Positions 10,527 to 22,526 of a stretch of DNA of 64,000 bases are shown in pieces. The DNA comes from Stenotrophomonas acidaminiphila. GTDB taxonomy: Bacteria; Pseudomonadota; Gammaproteobacteria; Xanthomonadales; Xanthomonadaceae. Each line of letters opens with the position of its first letter. Position 1 is the first letter of the stretch. The notes beneath the pieces were generated by a model. The model was not told the DNA's origin. It made no database searches and worked only from the letters and a program-made list of their open reading frames with translations. Made by a program: the position numbers and the translations under genes. Location: positions 1,472,501-1,536,500 of the forward strand of contig CP019797.1 of NCBI GenBank assembly GCA_002951995.1, read 5' to 3'.

Positions 10527-11461
10527 GTGAGCAAGATCCCAACCCTCGACATCACCCGCTTCGACAGCGACCGCGAGGCCTTCGTGGCCGAGCTGGGCGC
10601 GGCCTATCGCCAGTGGGGGTTCGCGGGCATCCGCAACCACGGCATCCCGCAGGCCGACATCGACGCGGCCTACGATGCCTTCAAGGCGTTCTTCGCCCTG
10701 CCCGAAGAGGTCAAGCGCAAGTACCACGTGGCCGGCGGCGGCGGCGCCCGCGGCTACACCCCGTTCGGCGTGGAGACCGCCAAGGGCTCCAAGCACTTCG
10801 ACCTGAAGGAGTTCTGGCACATCGGCCGGGAAATCCCGACGACTCGCCGTACCGCGAGGTGATGCCGCCGAACCTGTGGCCCAGTGAGGTGCCCGGGTTC
10901 CGCGAGCGCGGCTATGGCCTGTACCAGGCGCTGGACAACCTGGGGTCGCGCGTGCTGTCGGCGCTGGCCCTGCACATCGGGCTGCCGCAGGATTTCTTCG
11001 CCGACAAGACCAACAACGGCAACTCGATCCTGCGTCCGATCCACTACCCGCCGATCACCACCGATGACATCCCGAACGTGCGTGCCGGCGCCCACGGCGA
11101 CATCAATTTCATCACCCTGCTGGTCGGCGCCAGCGCCGCGGGGCTGGAAGTGCAGTCGCGCGATGGCGAGTGGGTGCCGTTCACGTCCGATGCGGACACC
11201 ATCGTGGTCAACATCGGCGACATGCTGCAGCGCCTGACCAACCATGTGTACCCGTCGACCATCCACCGCGTGGTCAACCCCCCGGGCGAGCTGGCCCGCC
11301 AGCCGCGTTACTCGGTGCCGTTCTTCCTGCACCCGAACCCGGATTTCCTGATCGACGTGCTGCCCTCGTGCATCACCGCGGACAACCCGAGCCGGTACCC
11401 GGAGGCGATCACCGCCCATGGCTTCCTCGAGGAGCGCCTGCGCGAGATCAAGCTGAAGTAA
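10527..11461 (+). CDS. 2-oxoglutarate/Fe(II) oxygenase, isopenicillin N synthase-like, frame broken once
   Basis: About 311 residues after repair. N-terminal DIOX_N part: IPTLDITRF, then WGFAGIRNHGIP. The jelly-roll core supplies the iron ligands HGD in AGAHGDINFITLL and the distal H in YPSTIHRVVN, with the 2-oxoglutarate contact R-x-S in PRYSVPFF. Substrate unknown; relatives include isopenicillin N synthase and plant-type dioxygenases. The frame fails at the CCC run 10835-10837: IGREIP should continue DDSPYREVMPPNLWP, which one extra C restores. The GTG start at 10527 follows GCCAGGAACC, a reasonable ribosome site. It stands alone between the divergent glycan genes and tpiA. Confidence 0.88.
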
Positions 11462-11466
11462 GCAAC

Positions 11467-11490
11467 GAAGGCCGCCGCGAGGCGGCCTTC
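11467..11490 (+). terminator. Hairpin after the oxygenase gene
   Basis: GAAGGCCGCC (11467-11476) pairs perfectly with GGCGGCCTTC (11481-11490) around a GCGA tetraloop, five bases after the stop. The T-run is missing, so efficiency is uncertain. Confidence 0.5.
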
Positions 11491-11623
11491 GCCGTCATGC
11501 CGCCTGCGCACGGCGGGCGGTGTGCGGTCCCGCGGCGGGTGTCTCGTGTTGTCCGCCGGTTGTCCTGCGGCTGTCCGGAGTGGGCTATCCTTCGCCCACT
11601 TTTCACCTTGGAGTCGCTCCTGA

Positions 11624-12379
11624 ATGCGCCGCACCATCGTTGCCGGTAACTGGAAGCTGCATGGCAGCCGTCAATTTGCCACCGAGCTGGTGGGGCAGGT
11701 GGCTGCCGGCCTGCCGCTGCAGGGGGTCGAGCTGGTGATCCTGCCGCCGCTGCCTTACCTGGGGGATCTGGTCGAGGACTTCGAGGGCACCGCGCTGGCC
11801 TTCGGCTCGCAGGACGTCAGCAGCAACGAGAAGGGCGCCTACACCGGCGAGGTCTCGGCCGCGATGCTGGTGGACGTGGGGGCCAGGTACGGCCTGGTCG
11901 GCCACTCCGAGCGTCGCCAGTACCACCATGAAAGCAGCGAGCTGGTCGCGCGCAAGTTCGTGGCCGCGGTGCATGCCGGCCTGGTGCCGGTCTTGTGCGT
12001 CGGTGAGACGCTGGAGCAGCGCGAGGCCGGGCAGACCGAGCAGGTCATCGCCGCGCAGCTGGCACCGGTGCTGGAGCTGGCCGGGGTCGATGCCTTCGCC
12101 GGGGCGGTGGTGGCGTATGAGCCGGTCTGGGCCATCGGCACCGGCCGTACCGCCAGTCCGGAGCAGGCGCAGGCCGTGCACGCCTTCATCCGTGGCGAAG
12201 TCGCCGGGCGCGATGCTAGAATCGCTGATTCGCTGCCGATCCTGTATGGCGGCAGCGTGAAGCCCGACAATGCTGCAGAGCTGTTCTCACAGCCTGACGT
12301 CGATGGCGGGCTGGTAGGCGGCGCTTCGCTGGTGGCGGCAGATTTCCTGGCCATCGCGAGGGCGGCAGCCGGTCGCTAA
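11624..12379 (+). CDS. tpiA: Triosephosphate isomerase
   Basis: 251 residues, the usual length. Interconverts dihydroxyacetone phosphate and glyceraldehyde 3-phosphate in the cytosol. The active-site residues are all present: N9 and K11 in AGNWKLHG, H94 in LVGHSERR, E166 in AYEPVWAIGTG, and the phosphate loops YGGSVKP and VGGASL. A GGAG lies upstream of the ATG. Followed 28 bases later by secG, a standard pairing in gammaproteobacteria. Confidence 0.97.
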   Translation: MRRTIVAGNWKLHGSRQFATELVGQVAAGLPLQGVELVILPPLPYLGDLVEDFEGTALAFGSQDVSSNEKGAYTGEVSAAMLVDVGARYGLVGHSERRQYHHESSELVARKFVAAVHAGLVPVLCVGETLEQREAGQTEQVIAAQLAPVLELAGVDAFAGAVVAYEPVWAIGTGRTASPEQAQAVHAFIRGEVAGRDARIADSLPILYGGSVKPDNAAELFSQPDVDGGLVGGASLVAADFLAIARAAAGR

Positions 12380-12407
12380 CGGTGGAACTGTCCGGGACGG
12401 ATTTCAA

Positions 12408-12830
12408 ATGCTGATGTTGATCCTCAATGTGGTCTATGTGCTGGTGGCGGTCGCGATGATCGCGCTGATCCTGATGCAGCGCGGCTCCGGCGCGGCGGCG
12501 GGCTCGGGCTTCGGCGCCGGTGCTTCGGGTACGGTGTTCGGCGCCCGTGGCGCGTCCAACTTCCTGTCCAAGTCCACCAAGTGGCTGGCCGTGGTGTTCT
12601 TCGGCATCAGCCTGTTCATGGCCTGGTACGCCAGCCATGGCGCGCGCCCGGCCGAGCAGGGGCTGGGCGTCATGTCCCAGGCCCAGGCGCCGGCTCCGGC
12701 CGCCCCGGCGGGCGAGCTGCAGTCCGTTCCGCAGGCCGCGGCCGCGGGCGAAGTGCCGCAGGCGGCGCCTGCGGCAAATAATCCGGCGCAGAGCGAAGAA
12801 AAGCCCGCCGAGGGCTCGCATAAAGACTGA
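12408..12830 (+). CDS. secG: Protein-export membrane protein SecG
   Basis: 140 residues. Small subunit of the SecYEG translocon in the inner membrane. Two transmembrane segments (about 5-23 and 57-76) flank the Gly/Ala-rich cytosolic loop with QRGSGAAAGSGFGAGASGTV and FLSKSTKWLAV, the SecG hallmark. The tail after residue 80 is a long Ala/Pro/Gln-rich extension ending in EEKPAEGSHKD, longer than in E. coli. Lies between tpiA and tRNA-Leu, as in many relatives. Confidence 0.95.
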   Translation: MLMLILNVVYVLVAVAMIALILMQRGSGAAAGSGFGAGASGTVFGARGASNFLSKSTKWLAVVFFGISLFMAWYASHGARPAEQGLGVMSQAQAPAPAAPAGELQSVPQAAAAGEVPQAAPAANNPAQSEEKPAEGSHKD

Positions 12831-12882
12831 AGACGGTTACAATACGCGCCGCACTGCAGAGCCGGTGCGCTGACGTAAGTAA

Positions 12883-12967
12883 GCCCAGGTGGCGGAATTG
12901 GTAGACGCACTACCTTGAGGTGGTAGCGACGCAAGTCGTAGGGGTTCGAGTCCCCTCTTGGGCACCA
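12883..12967 (+). tRNA. tRNA-Leu (anticodon GAG)
   Basis: 85 bases with encoded CCA. The acceptor GCCCAGG pairs with the 3' CTTGGGC, with one G-U pair. The anticodon arm CTACC-TTGAGGT-GGTAG exposes GAG, there is a long variable arm typical of class II tRNAs, and the T-arm contains GGTTCGAGTCC. A TACAAT at 12838-12843 may be its own -10 element. The nuo operon starts 112 bases downstream with no terminator between them. Confidence 0.97.
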
Positions 12968-13079
12968 TGAGTTTGTTATGCGGGTATGCGGGATGCGGCA
13001 GCTCCCGCCGAGGCAAGTCCCGTCAATCCCCATGCGCGGGCGCCTGCAGGTGCCCGGGCAGAGGCAAGAGAGAATCGCT

Positions 13080-13436
13080 GTGCTGGCCGAATATTTGCCG
13101 TCCCTGCTGTTTCTGATCGTCGCCACCGGCATCGGCGTCGCCCTGATGCTGATCGGTCGTTTCCTTGGCCCCCGCAGCCCCGACGAGCAGAAACTGTCGC
13201 CGTACGAGTGCGGCTTCGAGGCGTTCGAGAACGCGCGCATGAAGTTCGACGTGCGCTATTACCTCATCGCCATCCAGTTCATCGTCTTTGACCTGGAAAT
13301 CATCTTCATCGTGCCCTGGACCCAGGTGTTCATGGAGCTGGGCGCCCGCTCGCTCGTCACCATGGGCCTGTTCGTGGGCATGCTGTTCCTCGGCTTTATC
13401 TACGTGTGGAAGAAGGGAGCGCTGGAATGGGAGTGA
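13080..13436 (+). CDS. nuoA: NADH-quinone oxidoreductase subunit A
   Basis: 118 residues with three transmembrane segments. Membrane-arm subunit next to the quinone site. Hallmarks are the loop [22 protein letters not shown] and [11 protein letters not shown]. The GTG start at 13080 gives the normal length and follows a purine-rich AAGAGAGAA; upstream the frame is open but unconserved. First gene of a 14-gene operon; its end overlaps nuoB by ten bases. Confidence 0.96.
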   Translation: MLAEYLPSLLFLIVATGIGVALMLIGRFLGPRSPDEQKLSPYECGFEAFENARMKFDVRYYLIAIQFIVFDLEIIFIVPWTQVFMELGARSLVTMGLFVGMLFLGFIYVWKKGALEWE

Positions 13437-13981
13437 TTCAGACTCTCGATGGCCTGATGAACAACCCCATCCCGGAAGGGCGGGTTGACGACATCCTCCG
13501 GCCCGAAGGCGACAATCCGCTGCTCGAGAAGGGTTACGTCACCACCAGCGTCGACGCCCTGCTGAACTGGGCGCGCACCGGCTCGATGTGGCCGATGACC
13601 TTCGGCCTGGCCTGCTGCGCGGTCGAGATGATGCACGCCGGCGCCTCGCGCCTGGACCTGGACCGCTATGGCGTGGTGTTCCGCCCGTCGCCGCGCCAGT
13701 CCGACGTGATGATCGTCGCCGGCACCCTGGTCAACAAGATGGCCCCGGCGCTGCGCAAGGTCTATGACCAGATGCCCGACCCGAAGTGGGTCATCTCGAT
13801 GGGCAGCTGCGCCAACGGCGGTGGCTACTACCACTACTCGTACGCGGTGGTGCGTGGCTGCGACCGCGTGGTGCCGGTGGACGTGTACGTCCCGGGCTGC
13901 CCGCCGACCGCCGAGGCGCTGGTGTACGGCATCCTGCAGCTGCAGAAGAAGATCTGGCGCACCCAGACCATCGCCCGCTGA
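13427..13981 (+). CDS. nuoB: NADH-quinone oxidoreductase subunit B
   Basis: 184 residues. Carries cluster N2, the last iron-sulfur centre before quinone. The ligands C63 and C64 ([10 protein letters not shown]), C128 ([10 protein letters not shown]) and C158 ([10 protein letters not shown]) are all visible. The ATG at 13427 overlaps the end of nuoA and matches the family N-terminus. Confidence 0.97.
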   Translation: MGVIQTLDGLMNNPIPEGRVDDILRPEGDNPLLEKGYVTTSVDALLNWARTGSMWPMTFGLACCAVEMMHAGASRLDLDRYGVVFRPSPRQSDVMIVAGTLVNKMAPALRKVYDQMPDPKWVISMGSCANGGGYYHYSYAVVRGCDRVVPVDVYVPGCPPTAEALVYGILQLQKKIWRTQTIAR

Positions 13982-14013
13982 TTCCCTTTCAAGTCAAGAG
14001 CACGCCAGCCCCC

Positions 14014-14766
14014 ATGGCCCAGCAAGCACCTTCACTCATCGACCGACTTCGCGCGCGTTTCGCCGGTGCGCAGGTCTCCGTGGTCGAACCGCGCGGCGAA
14101 GTGACGCTGGAGGTTCCGTCGGCCGACTGGCATGCCGTGGCCGTCGCCCTGCGCGACGAGTTCGGCTTCGAGCACGCCACCGACCTGTGCGGCGTCGACT
14201 ATCTCGGCTACGGCAGCGACGAGTGGGATACGTCCGACGTTTCCTCGCACGGCTTCAGTCGTGGCGTCGAAGGCAAGGGTGCCGGCCGCTTCGCCTGGGG
14301 TGAGTTCCCCAGCCACGAAACCGCCAATGGCGCGCAGCCCGACGCGCTGCCGAAGCAGCGCTTCGCCGTGGTCGTGCAGCTGCGTTCCTACCAGCACAAC
14401 CAGCTGCTGCGCATGCGCTGCTTCGCCCCGGACGAGGCGCTGCCGGTGGTCGCGTCGCTGACCAGCGTATGGCCGGGCCTGAACTGGTTCGAGCGCGAGG
14501 CGTTCGACCTGTACGGAGTGATCTTCGAAGGCCACCCGGACCTGCGCCGCATCCTGACCGACTACGGTTTCGTCGGCCATCCGTTCCGCAAGGATTTCCC
14601 GCTGATCGGCAACGTCGAAGTGCGTTACGACGAAGAAAAGAAGCGCGTGGTCTACGAGCCGGTGACTTCGGTCGAACCGCGCGTGGGCGTGCCGCGCGTG
14701 ATCCGCGACGACGCCCGCTTCCAGACCGCCGAAGGCGAGCGCGCGCAGACGGAGGCAAGCAAGTGA
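14014..14766 (+). CDS. nuoC: NADH-quinone oxidoreductase subunit C (30 kDa)
   Basis: 250 residues, separate from nuoD (in E. coli they are fused). Peripheral-arm subunit near the quinone site. Family signature: [27 protein letters not shown], with [13 protein letters not shown] after it. Between the first beta-sheet part (CGVDYLGYG) and the [11 protein letters not shown] strand is an insertion of about 40 residues rich in Gly, Ser and acidic residues (nt 14210-14355). Its stop overlaps the nuoD GTG. Confidence 0.96.
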   Translation: MAQQAPSLIDRLRARFAGAQVSVVEPRGEVTLEVPSADWHAVAVALRDEFGFEHATDLCGVDYLGYGSDEWDTSDVSSHGFSRGVEGKGAGRFAWGEFPSHETANGAQPDALPKQRFAVVVQLRSYQHNQLLRMRCFAPDEALPVVASLTSVWPGLNWFEREAFDLYGVIFEGHPDLRRILTDYGFVGHPFRKDFPLIGNVEVRYDEEKKRVVYEPVTSVEPRVGVPRVIRDDARFQTAEGERAQTEASK

Positions 14767-16070
14767 GCGAGTTCCACCAGGCCACCGGGGCCTTTGCCAG
14801 CAATCCCGCCGAAGCCCGGCAGGAGATCCGCAACTACACCATGAACTTCGGCCCGCAGCATCCGGCCGCGCATGGCGTGCTGCGCCTGATCCTGGAGATG
14901 GACGGCGAGACCATCATGCGCGCCGACCCGCACGTGGGCCTGCTGCATCGCGCCACCGAGAAGCTGGCCGAGTCCAAGCCGTTCAACCAGTCGATCGGCT
15001 ACATGGATCGCCTGGACTACTGCTCGATGATGTGCAACGAGCACGCCTACGTGCGTGCGATCGAGACTCTGGCGGGCATCGAGGTGCCGGAACGCGCGCA
15101 GTACATCCGCACGATGTTCGACGAGATCACCCGCATCCTCAACCACCTGATGTGGCTGGGTTCGAACGGGCTCGACCTCGGTGCGATGGCGGTGATGCTG
15201 TATGCGTTCCGCGAGCGCGAGGAGCTGATGGACTGCTACGAGGCGGTGTCCGGCGCGCGCATGCACGCGGCCTACTACCGCCCGGGCGGCGTCTACCGCG
15301 ACCTGCCGGACACGATGCCGAAGTACAAGGAATCGCGCTGGCACAAGGGCAATGCGCTCAAGCGCCTGAACGCGGCCCGCGAAGGCTCGCTGCTGGACTT
15401 CCTGGAGAACTTCACCAACGAGTTCCCCAAGCGCGTCGACGAGTACGAGACCCTGCTCACCGACAACCGCATCTGGAAGCAGCGCACCGTCGGCATCGGC
15501 GTGGTCAGCCCGGAGCACGCGCTGGCGTGGGGCATGACCGGCGCCATGCTGCGCGGCTCGGGCATCGCCTGGGACCTGCGCAAGAAGCAGCCGTACGCCA
15601 AGTACGACGCGGTCGATTTCGACATCCCGCTGGGCACCAACGGCGACTGCTACGACCGTTACCTGGTCCGCGTCGCCGAGATGCGCCAGTCCAACCGGAT
15701 CATCCAGCAGTGCGTGCGCTGGCTGAAGGCCAACCCCGGCCCGGTCATGGTCCGCAATTTCAAGGTCGCCCCTCCGTCGCGTGCGGAGATGAAGGACGAC
15801 ATGGAAGCGCTGATCCACCACTTCAAGCTGTTCAGCGAAGGCTACTGCGTGCCGGCCGGCGAGACCTACGCCGCGGTCGAGGCGCCCAAGGGCGAGTTCG
15901 GCTGCTACCTGGTCTCCGACGGCGCCAACAAGCCGTTCCGCGTGCACCTGCGTGCGCCGGGCTTCGCCCACCTGTCCTCGATCGACTCGATCGTGCGCGG
16001 CCACATGCTGGCCGACGTGGTGGCGATGATCGGCACCTACGACCTCGTGTTCGGCGAGGTCGACCGGTAA
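14763..16070 (+). CDS. nuoD: NADH-quinone oxidoreductase subunit D (49 kDa)
   Basis: 435 residues. Forms the quinone-binding cavity with NuoB. Conserved [39 protein letters not shown] and the C-terminal [30 protein letters not shown] are present. GTG start at 14763 overlaps the nuoC stop by four bases. Followed not by nuoE directly but by a 91-base gap filled by a short open frame. Confidence 0.97.
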   Translation: MSEFHQATGAFASNPAEARQEIRNYTMNFGPQHPAAHGVLRLILEMDGETIMRADPHVGLLHRATEKLAESKPFNQSIGYMDRLDYCSMMCNEHAYVRAIETLAGIEVPERAQYIRTMFDEITRILNHLMWLGSNGLDLGAMAVMLYAFREREELMDCYEAVSGARMHAAYYRPGGVYRDLPDTMPKYKESRWHKGNALKRLNAAREGSLLDFLENFTNEFPKRVDEYETLLTDNRIWKQRTVGIGVVSPEHALAWGMTGAMLRGSGIAWDLRKKQPYAKYDAVDFDIPLGTNGDCYDRYLVRVAEMRQSNRIIQQCVRWLKANPGPVMVRNFKVAPPSRAEMKDDMEALIHHFKLFSEGYCVPAGETYAAVEAPKGEFGCYLVSDGANKPFRVHLRAPGFAHLSSIDSIVRGHMLADVVAMIGTYDLVFGEVDR

Positions 16071-16165
16071 TGCCGGGCAAGCGCACAACGCCCGGTGCCA
16101 GCGCGGCCATGCTGCTGCAGGCACCGGTTTCCCAGGATCTGCTATTGGTTGAGGTCGGCCGATGA
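16070..16165 (+). CDS. Possible 31-residue protein bridging nuoD and nuoE
   Basis: The ATG at 16070 overlaps the nuoD stop (TAATG), and its TGA at 16163-16165 overlaps the nuoE ATG. A GAGGT lies nine bases before it and a second GAGGT six bases before nuoE. The product would start [15 protein letters not shown] and end DLLLVEVGR, with no recognised domain. It may be a real small protein, a translational coupling device, or chance in G+C-rich DNA. Only comparison with relatives can decide. Confidence 0.35.
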   Translation: MPGKRTTPGASAAMLLQAPVSQDLLLVEVGR

Positions 16166-16689
16166 AGGCGACAGGTAATTTCGAGGCGGCGCGCGACGTC
16201 GACCCGATGGTGGTGTTGAGCGACAAGACCCGTGCTCACATCGATCACTGGCTGACGAAGTTCCCGCCGGAGCGCAAGCGCTCGGCGGTGCTGCAGGGCC
16301 TGCACGCCGCGCAGGAGCAGAACCAGGGCTGGCTGAGCGACGAGCTGATCGCCGCGGTGGCCAAGTACCTGGACCTGCCGTTCGTGTGGGCCTACGAGGT
16401 CGCCACCTTCTATTCGATGTTCGAAACCCAGAAGGTCGGCCGCAACAACGTCGCCATCTGCACCAACATCAGCTGCTGGCTCAATGGCGCCGAGGACATC
16501 GTGCGCCATTGCGAGAAGAAGCTGGGCATCAAGCACGGCGAATCGACCCCGGACGGCCGCGTCTACCTCAAGCGCGAGGAAGAGTGCCTGGCCGGCTGCG
16601 CGGGCGCGCCGATGATGGTCATCAACGGTCACTACCACGAGCGCCTGACGCTGGACCAGGTCGACGCGCTGCTGGACGGGCTGGAGTAA
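16162..16689 (+). CDS. nuoE: NADH-quinone oxidoreductase subunit E (24 kDa)
   Basis: 175 residues. Thioredoxin-fold subunit of the NADH-oxidising module carrying the 2Fe-2S cluster N1a; ligands C100, C105, C142 and C146 lie in ICTNISCWLNG and ECLAGCAGAP. The helical N-terminal part has FPPERKRSAVLQGLHAAQEQNQGWLS. Good ribosome site GAGGT. Four bases before nuoF. Confidence 0.97.
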   Translation: MKATGNFEAARDVDPMVVLSDKTRAHIDHWLTKFPPERKRSAVLQGLHAAQEQNQGWLSDELIAAVAKYLDLPFVWAYEVATFYSMFETQKVGRNNVAICTNISCWLNGAEDIVRHCEKKLGIKHGESTPDGRVYLKREEECLAGCAGAPMMVINGHYHERLTLDQVDALLDGLE

Positions 16690-16692
16690 GGC

Positions 16693-18026
<1,334 letters not shown>

Positions 18027-18030
<4 letters not shown>

Positions 18031-20273
18031 GCGCGCAACCTGTAAATCCGAGCGAGGCGCCGGTGGTGCCGGAAGGACACGTCACCATCGAGATCGATGG
18101 GCAGACGCTGTTCGCGCCCAAGGGGTCGATGATCATCCAGGCCGCCGACAAGGCTGGCATCCCGATCCCGCGCTTCTGCTACCACGAGAAGCTGCCGATC
18201 GCGGCCAACTGCCGCATGTGCCTGGTCGACGTCGAGAAGTCGCCCAAGCCGTCGCCGGCATGTGCCACGCCGGTCATGGATGGCATGAAGATCCAGACCC
18301 GCAACGAGAAGGCGCTCAAGTACCAGCGTTCGGTCATGGAGTTCCTGCTGATCAACCACCCGCTGGACTGCCCGATCTGCGACCAGGGCGGCGAGTGCGA
18401 GCTGCAGGACGTGTCGCTGGGCTATGGCCGCTCTGTCAGCCGCTTCAACGAGCGCAAGCGCGTGGTGGCCGACGAGGACATGGGCCCGCTGGTCGCCACC
18501 GAGATGACCCGCTGCATCCAGTGCACCCGCTGCGTGCGTTTCACCGCGGAAATCGCCGGCACCTACGAGCTGGGCGGCATGTACCGTGGCGAGAACCTGC
18601 AGATCGGCACCTATGACGGCAAGCCGCTGACCACCGAGCTGTCCGGCAACGTGATCGACGTGTGCCCGGTGGGCGCGCTGACCAACAAGGTGTTCCAGTT
18701 CCGCGCCCGCCCGTGGGAGCTGACCGCGCGCGAATCGCTCGGCTACCACGACGCGATGGGCTCGAACCTGTTCCTGCACGTGCGTCGCGGCGAAGTGCTG
18801 CGTGCGGTGCCGCGTGACAACGAACTGGTCAACGAGTGCTGGCTGTCCGACCGCGACCGTTATTCGCACCAGGGCCTGTACGCCGCCGACCGCGCGCTCA
18901 AGCCGCTGCAGAAGGTCAACGGCGAGTGGAAGGAAGTGAGTTGGGCCGAAGGCCTGGCCGCCGCCCGCGAGATCCTGGACGGCAACCGTGGCGACGACCT
19001 CGGCGTGCTGGTGCACCCGTCGACCTCCAACGAGGAGGGCGCGCTGCTGGCCCGCCTGGCCGCCGGCCTGGGCTGCACCAACATCGACCACCGCATCGAC
19101 AACCGCGACTTCTCCGACGCCGCGTCCGCCGAAGTGTTCGGCGCCACGCTGGCCGAGATCGAAGGCGCCGACCGCATCGTGCTGCTGGGCAGCAACATCC
19201 GCCACGAGCTGCCGCTGCTGCACGCGCGCCTGCGCAAGGCGCAGACCAAGCATGGCGCGCAGGTGTTCGCGATCAACCCGGTCGACTTCGACTTCGCGTT
19301 CACGCTGGCCGGCAAGCAGATCGTCGCCCCGTCGAAGTTCGCCGACGCGCTGGCCAGTGCCGAGCTGCGTGCGGCGGTGCAGGGCGGTGGCAATACCGTG
19401 CTGATCGTCGGTGGCATCGCCGAGAACCATCCGCAGGCCGCCGCGATCCGTGCCGCCGCGCGCGAATTCGCCGCCGCCACCGGCGCCCGGCTGTGCCGCA
19501 TCCCGCAGGGCGCCAATGCCGTCGGCCTGTCCCGCGCCGGCGTGTTGCCGGCCGGCAAGGACGTCGCCACGATGCTGGCGCAGCCGCGCAAGGCGTACGT
19601 GCTGTACGGCATCGAGCCGGGCCTGGACTTCGCCGACAGCGCCGCCGCGCGCAAGGCGCTGGCCGCTGCCGGGGTGGTGGCGTTCAGCCACTTCGCCTGC
19701 GCTTCGACCCGCGACGTGGCCGACGTGATCCTGCCGATCGGCGCACTGCCGGAAATCGACGCGACCCTGACCAACCTCGACGGCCACGAGCAGCAGGCCC
19801 GTGCCGGGGGCAAGCTGCCGGGCGAGGCCCGCGAGGGCTGGCGCGTGCTGCGCGCCCTGGGTGGCGATCTGCAGCTGGCCGGTTTCGGCTTCACCGACCT
19901 GGCAGGCCTGCGTGCCGGCCTGCAGCCGGTGCAGGTGAAGGTGGCCGCGTCCGCGCAGCCGCAGGTCGCGGGCGAGGGCCTGGAAGTGGCGTCGACCGCC
20001 GCGATCTACCGCACCGACGCGGTGGTCCGCCGCGCCGCGGCGCTGCAGGCGCACCCGCTGAACAACGCGCCGCGCATCGTGCTCAACAGCGATGACGCCG
20101 CGCGCCTGCAGCTGGTGGAAGGGCAGATGGCCAAGGTCGGCACCGATGCCGGCAAGGCGACCCTGCCGGTCGTGGTCGACGCGTGCGTCGCCGCCGGTGC
20201 GGTCTGGATTGAATCGGGCCACGGCGCCACCGCGCCGCTGGGCGCCGCTCGGGTAACGGTGGTGGCTGCATGA
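18027..20273 (+). CDS. nuoG: NADH-quinone oxidoreductase subunit G
   Basis: 748 residues. Iron-sulfur subunit of the peripheral arm. An N-terminal 2Fe-2S ferredoxin domain ([15 protein letters not shown]), the His/Cys N5 site around [19 protein letters not shown], and a 4Fe-4S N4 site ([10 protein letters not shown] with [10 protein letters not shown]) are present. The C-terminal half is the molybdopterin-oxidoreductase-like domain without a cofactor. Overlaps both nuoF and nuoH by four bases. Confidence 0.96.
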
Positions 20274-21364
20274 ACGAGTTGCTGTTGAACGCGGTCGATC
20301 CGCTGCACCAGTGGTTGCTGGCACTGGGCGACATCGGCGTCGTGCTGTGGACGGTGCTGAAGATCCTGGTGATCGCCATGCCGATCATCGTGTCGGTGGC
20401 GTTCTACGTGTTGTGGGAGCGCAAGCTGATCGGCTGGATGCACGTCCGCCACGGGCCGATGTACGTCGGCCTCGGTGGCCTGCTGCAGGCCTTCGCCGAC
20501 GTCACCAAGCTGCTGTTCAAGGAAATCGTGCGCCCGGCCAACGCGCACAAGGCAATGTACGTGCTGGCGCCGCTGATCGTGCTGGCGCCATCGTTCGCCG
20601 CCTGGTCGGTGGTGCCGTTCGACTACAAGCTGGTGCTGTCCAACGCCAACGTCGGCCTGCTGTACCTGCTGGCGATGACCTCGCTGGGCATCTACGGCGT
20701 GATCCTGGCCGGCTGGGCGTCCAACTCCAAGTACGCCTTCCTCGGCGCGATGCGCTCGGCCGCGCAGATGGTCAGCTACGAGATCGCCATGGGCTTCGCG
20801 CTGGTCGGGGTGATGATCGCCGCCGGCAGCCTGAACCTGACCGAGATCGTGCTGGCGCAGAAGGGCAGCTCGGGCCTGTTCGACTGGTTCCTGCTGCCGC
20901 TGCTGCCGCTGTTCGTCGTGTACTGGGTGTCCGGCGTGGCCGAGACCAACCGCGCCCCGTTCGACGTGGTGGAGGGCGAGTCGGAAATCGTCGCCGGCCA
21001 CATGGTCGAGTATTCCGGCGGTGCGTTCGCGCTGTTCTTCCTGGCCGAGTACGCCAACATGATCCTGATCAGCTTCCTGATCTCGATCTTCTTCCTGGGC
21101 GGCTGGCTGAGCCCGATCCAGGGCTGGGTCACGGCGGACGTGTCGCCGTGGGTCGACTGGATCTGGAACGGTGGCTGGCCGTGGCTGCTGGCCAAGGTGT
21201 TCTTCTTCGCCAGTTCCTACATCTGGTTCCGCGCCACGTTCCCGCGCTTCCGCTACGACCAGATCATGCGTCTGGGCTGGAAGGTGTTCATCCCGCTGAC
21301 CATCGCGTGGATCGCGGTGACCGCACTGCTCGTGTTCTACGGCGTGATCCAGAGAGGCGTTTGA
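20270..21364 (+). CDS. nuoH: NADH-quinone oxidoreductase subunit H
   Basis: 364 residues, about eight to nine transmembrane helices. Connects the quinone cavity to the membrane arm. Conserved [14 protein letters not shown], the acidic loop [21 protein letters not shown] and [18 protein letters not shown] are present. Starts inside the end of nuoG; nuoI begins four bases after its stop. Confidence 0.97.
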   Translation: MNELLLNAVDPLHQWLLALGDIGVVLWTVLKILVIAMPIIVSVAFYVLWERKLIGWMHVRHGPMYVGLGGLLQAFADVTKLLFKEIVRPANAHKAMYVLAPLIVLAPSFAAWSVVPFDYKLVLSNANVGLLYLLAMTSLGIYGVILAGWASNSKYAFLGAMRSAAQMVSYEIAMGFALVGVMIAAGSLNLTEIVLAQKGSSGLFDWFLLPLLPLFVVYWVSGVAETNRAPFDVVEGESEIVAGHMVEYSGGAFALFFLAEYANMILISFLISIFFLGGWLSPIQGWVTADVSPWVDWIWNGGWPWLLAKVFFFASSYIWFRATFPRFRYDQIMRLGWKVFIPLTIAWIAVTALLVFYGVIQRGV

Positions 21365-21367
21365 TTC

Positions 21368-21856
21368 ATGAAAAAGATCACCCACTATTTCAAGAGCCTG
21401 CTGCTGCTGGAGCTCGTCTCCGGCATGTGGCTGACGCTGAAGTACGCGTTCAAGCCCAAGTACACCGTGCTGTACCCGATGGAGAAGTTCCCGCAGTCGC
21501 CGCGTTTCCGCGGCCTGCACGCGCTGCGCCGCTACCCGAACGGCGAGGAACGCTGCATCGCCTGCAAGCTGTGCGAAGCGGTGTGCCCGGCGCTGGCCAT
21601 CACCATCGACTCGGCCAAGCGCGAGGACGGTACCCGCCGCACCACGCGTTACGAGATCGACCTGTTCAAGTGCATCTTCTGCGGTTTCTGCGAGGAGAGC
21701 TGCCCGGTGGATTCGATCGTGGAAACCCACATCCTCGAGTACCACTTCGAGAACCGTGGCGAGAACATCGTCACCAAGCCGCAGCTGCTGGCCATCGGTG
21801 ATCGGCTGGAAGCCGAGATCGCCGAACGCCGTGCCGCCGACGCCGCCTTCCGCTGA
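21368..21856 (+). CDS. nuoI: NADH-quinone oxidoreductase subunit I
   Basis: 162 residues. Holds clusters N6a and N6b that pass electrons to NuoB. Two ferredoxin motifs are complete: [13 protein letters not shown] and [15 protein letters not shown] short N-terminal helix ([20 protein letters not shown]) anchors it at the membrane. Spaced ten bases from nuoJ. Confidence 0.97.
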   Translation: MKKITHYFKSLLLLELVSGMWLTLKYAFKPKYTVLYPMEKFPQSPRFRGLHALRRYPNGEERCIACKLCEAVCPALAITIDSAKREDGTRRTTRYEIDLFKCIFCGFCEESCPVDSIVETHILEYHFENRGENIVTKPQLLAIGDRLEAEIAERRAADAAFR

Positions 21857-21866
21857 GGACCGAAAG

Positions 21867-22526
21867 ATGGATTGGGTAAATATCGCCTTCTGGTTCTTCT
21901 CGGTCGTGGCGGGGCTGTCGGCCCTGTCGGTGATCAGCGTGCGCAACCCGGTGTATGCCGTGCTGTGCCTGATCCTGACCTTTTTCTCCGTCGCCTGCGT
22001 CTGGCTGCTGGTCGGCGCCGAGTTCCTCGGCGTCACCCTGGTGCTGGTGTACGTCGGCGCGGTGATGGTGCTGTTCCTGTTCGTGGTGATGATGCTGGAC
22101 GTCGAAACCGACAGCCTGCGCGAGGGCTGGGTGCGCTACCTGCCGGTCGGGCTGGTGGTGGCGGTGGTGATGCTGCTGCAGATGCTGACCCTGATCGGCA
22201 TCAAGGCCCGTGCGGCCGCCCCGTTCCCGGCGGACAACGCCGCCGCCGCGGCCGCCGACAGCTCCAACATCACCTGGCTGGCGCGCAGCCTGTTCACCGA
22301 GTACCTGCTGCCGTTCGAGTTCGCCGCGGTGATCCTGACCGTGGCGGTGATCGCCGCGGTGATGCTGACCCTGCGCCGCCGCACCGGCGTGAAGACGCAG
22401 AATCCCTCGGAGCAGACCCGTGTCCGCGCCAGCGACCGCCTGCGCATCGTGAAGATGGCGGCCGAGAAGCCGGTGCCGCTGACCGATACCCTGCACAACG
22501 AAGGCGGCGAGGAGGCCAAGCCATGA
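21867..22526 (+). CDS. nuoJ: NADH-quinone oxidoreductase subunit J
   Basis: 219 residues, five transmembrane helices. [19 protein letters not shown] and the pi-bulge helix [21 protein letters not shown] are diagnostic. The C-terminal 45 or so residues after [11 protein letters not shown] form a charged soluble tail. Stop overlaps nuoK start by four bases. Confidence 0.96.
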   Translation: MDWVNIAFWFFSVVAGLSALSVISVRNPVYAVLCLILTFFSVACVWLLVGAEFLGVTLVLVYVGAVMVLFLFVVMMLDVETDSLREGWVRYLPVGLVVAVVMLLQMLTLIGIKARAAAPFPADNAAAAAADSSNITWLARSLFTEYLLPFEFAAVILTVAVIAAVMLTLRRRTGVKTQNPSEQTRVRASDRLRIVKMAAEKPVPLTDTLHNEGGEEAKP

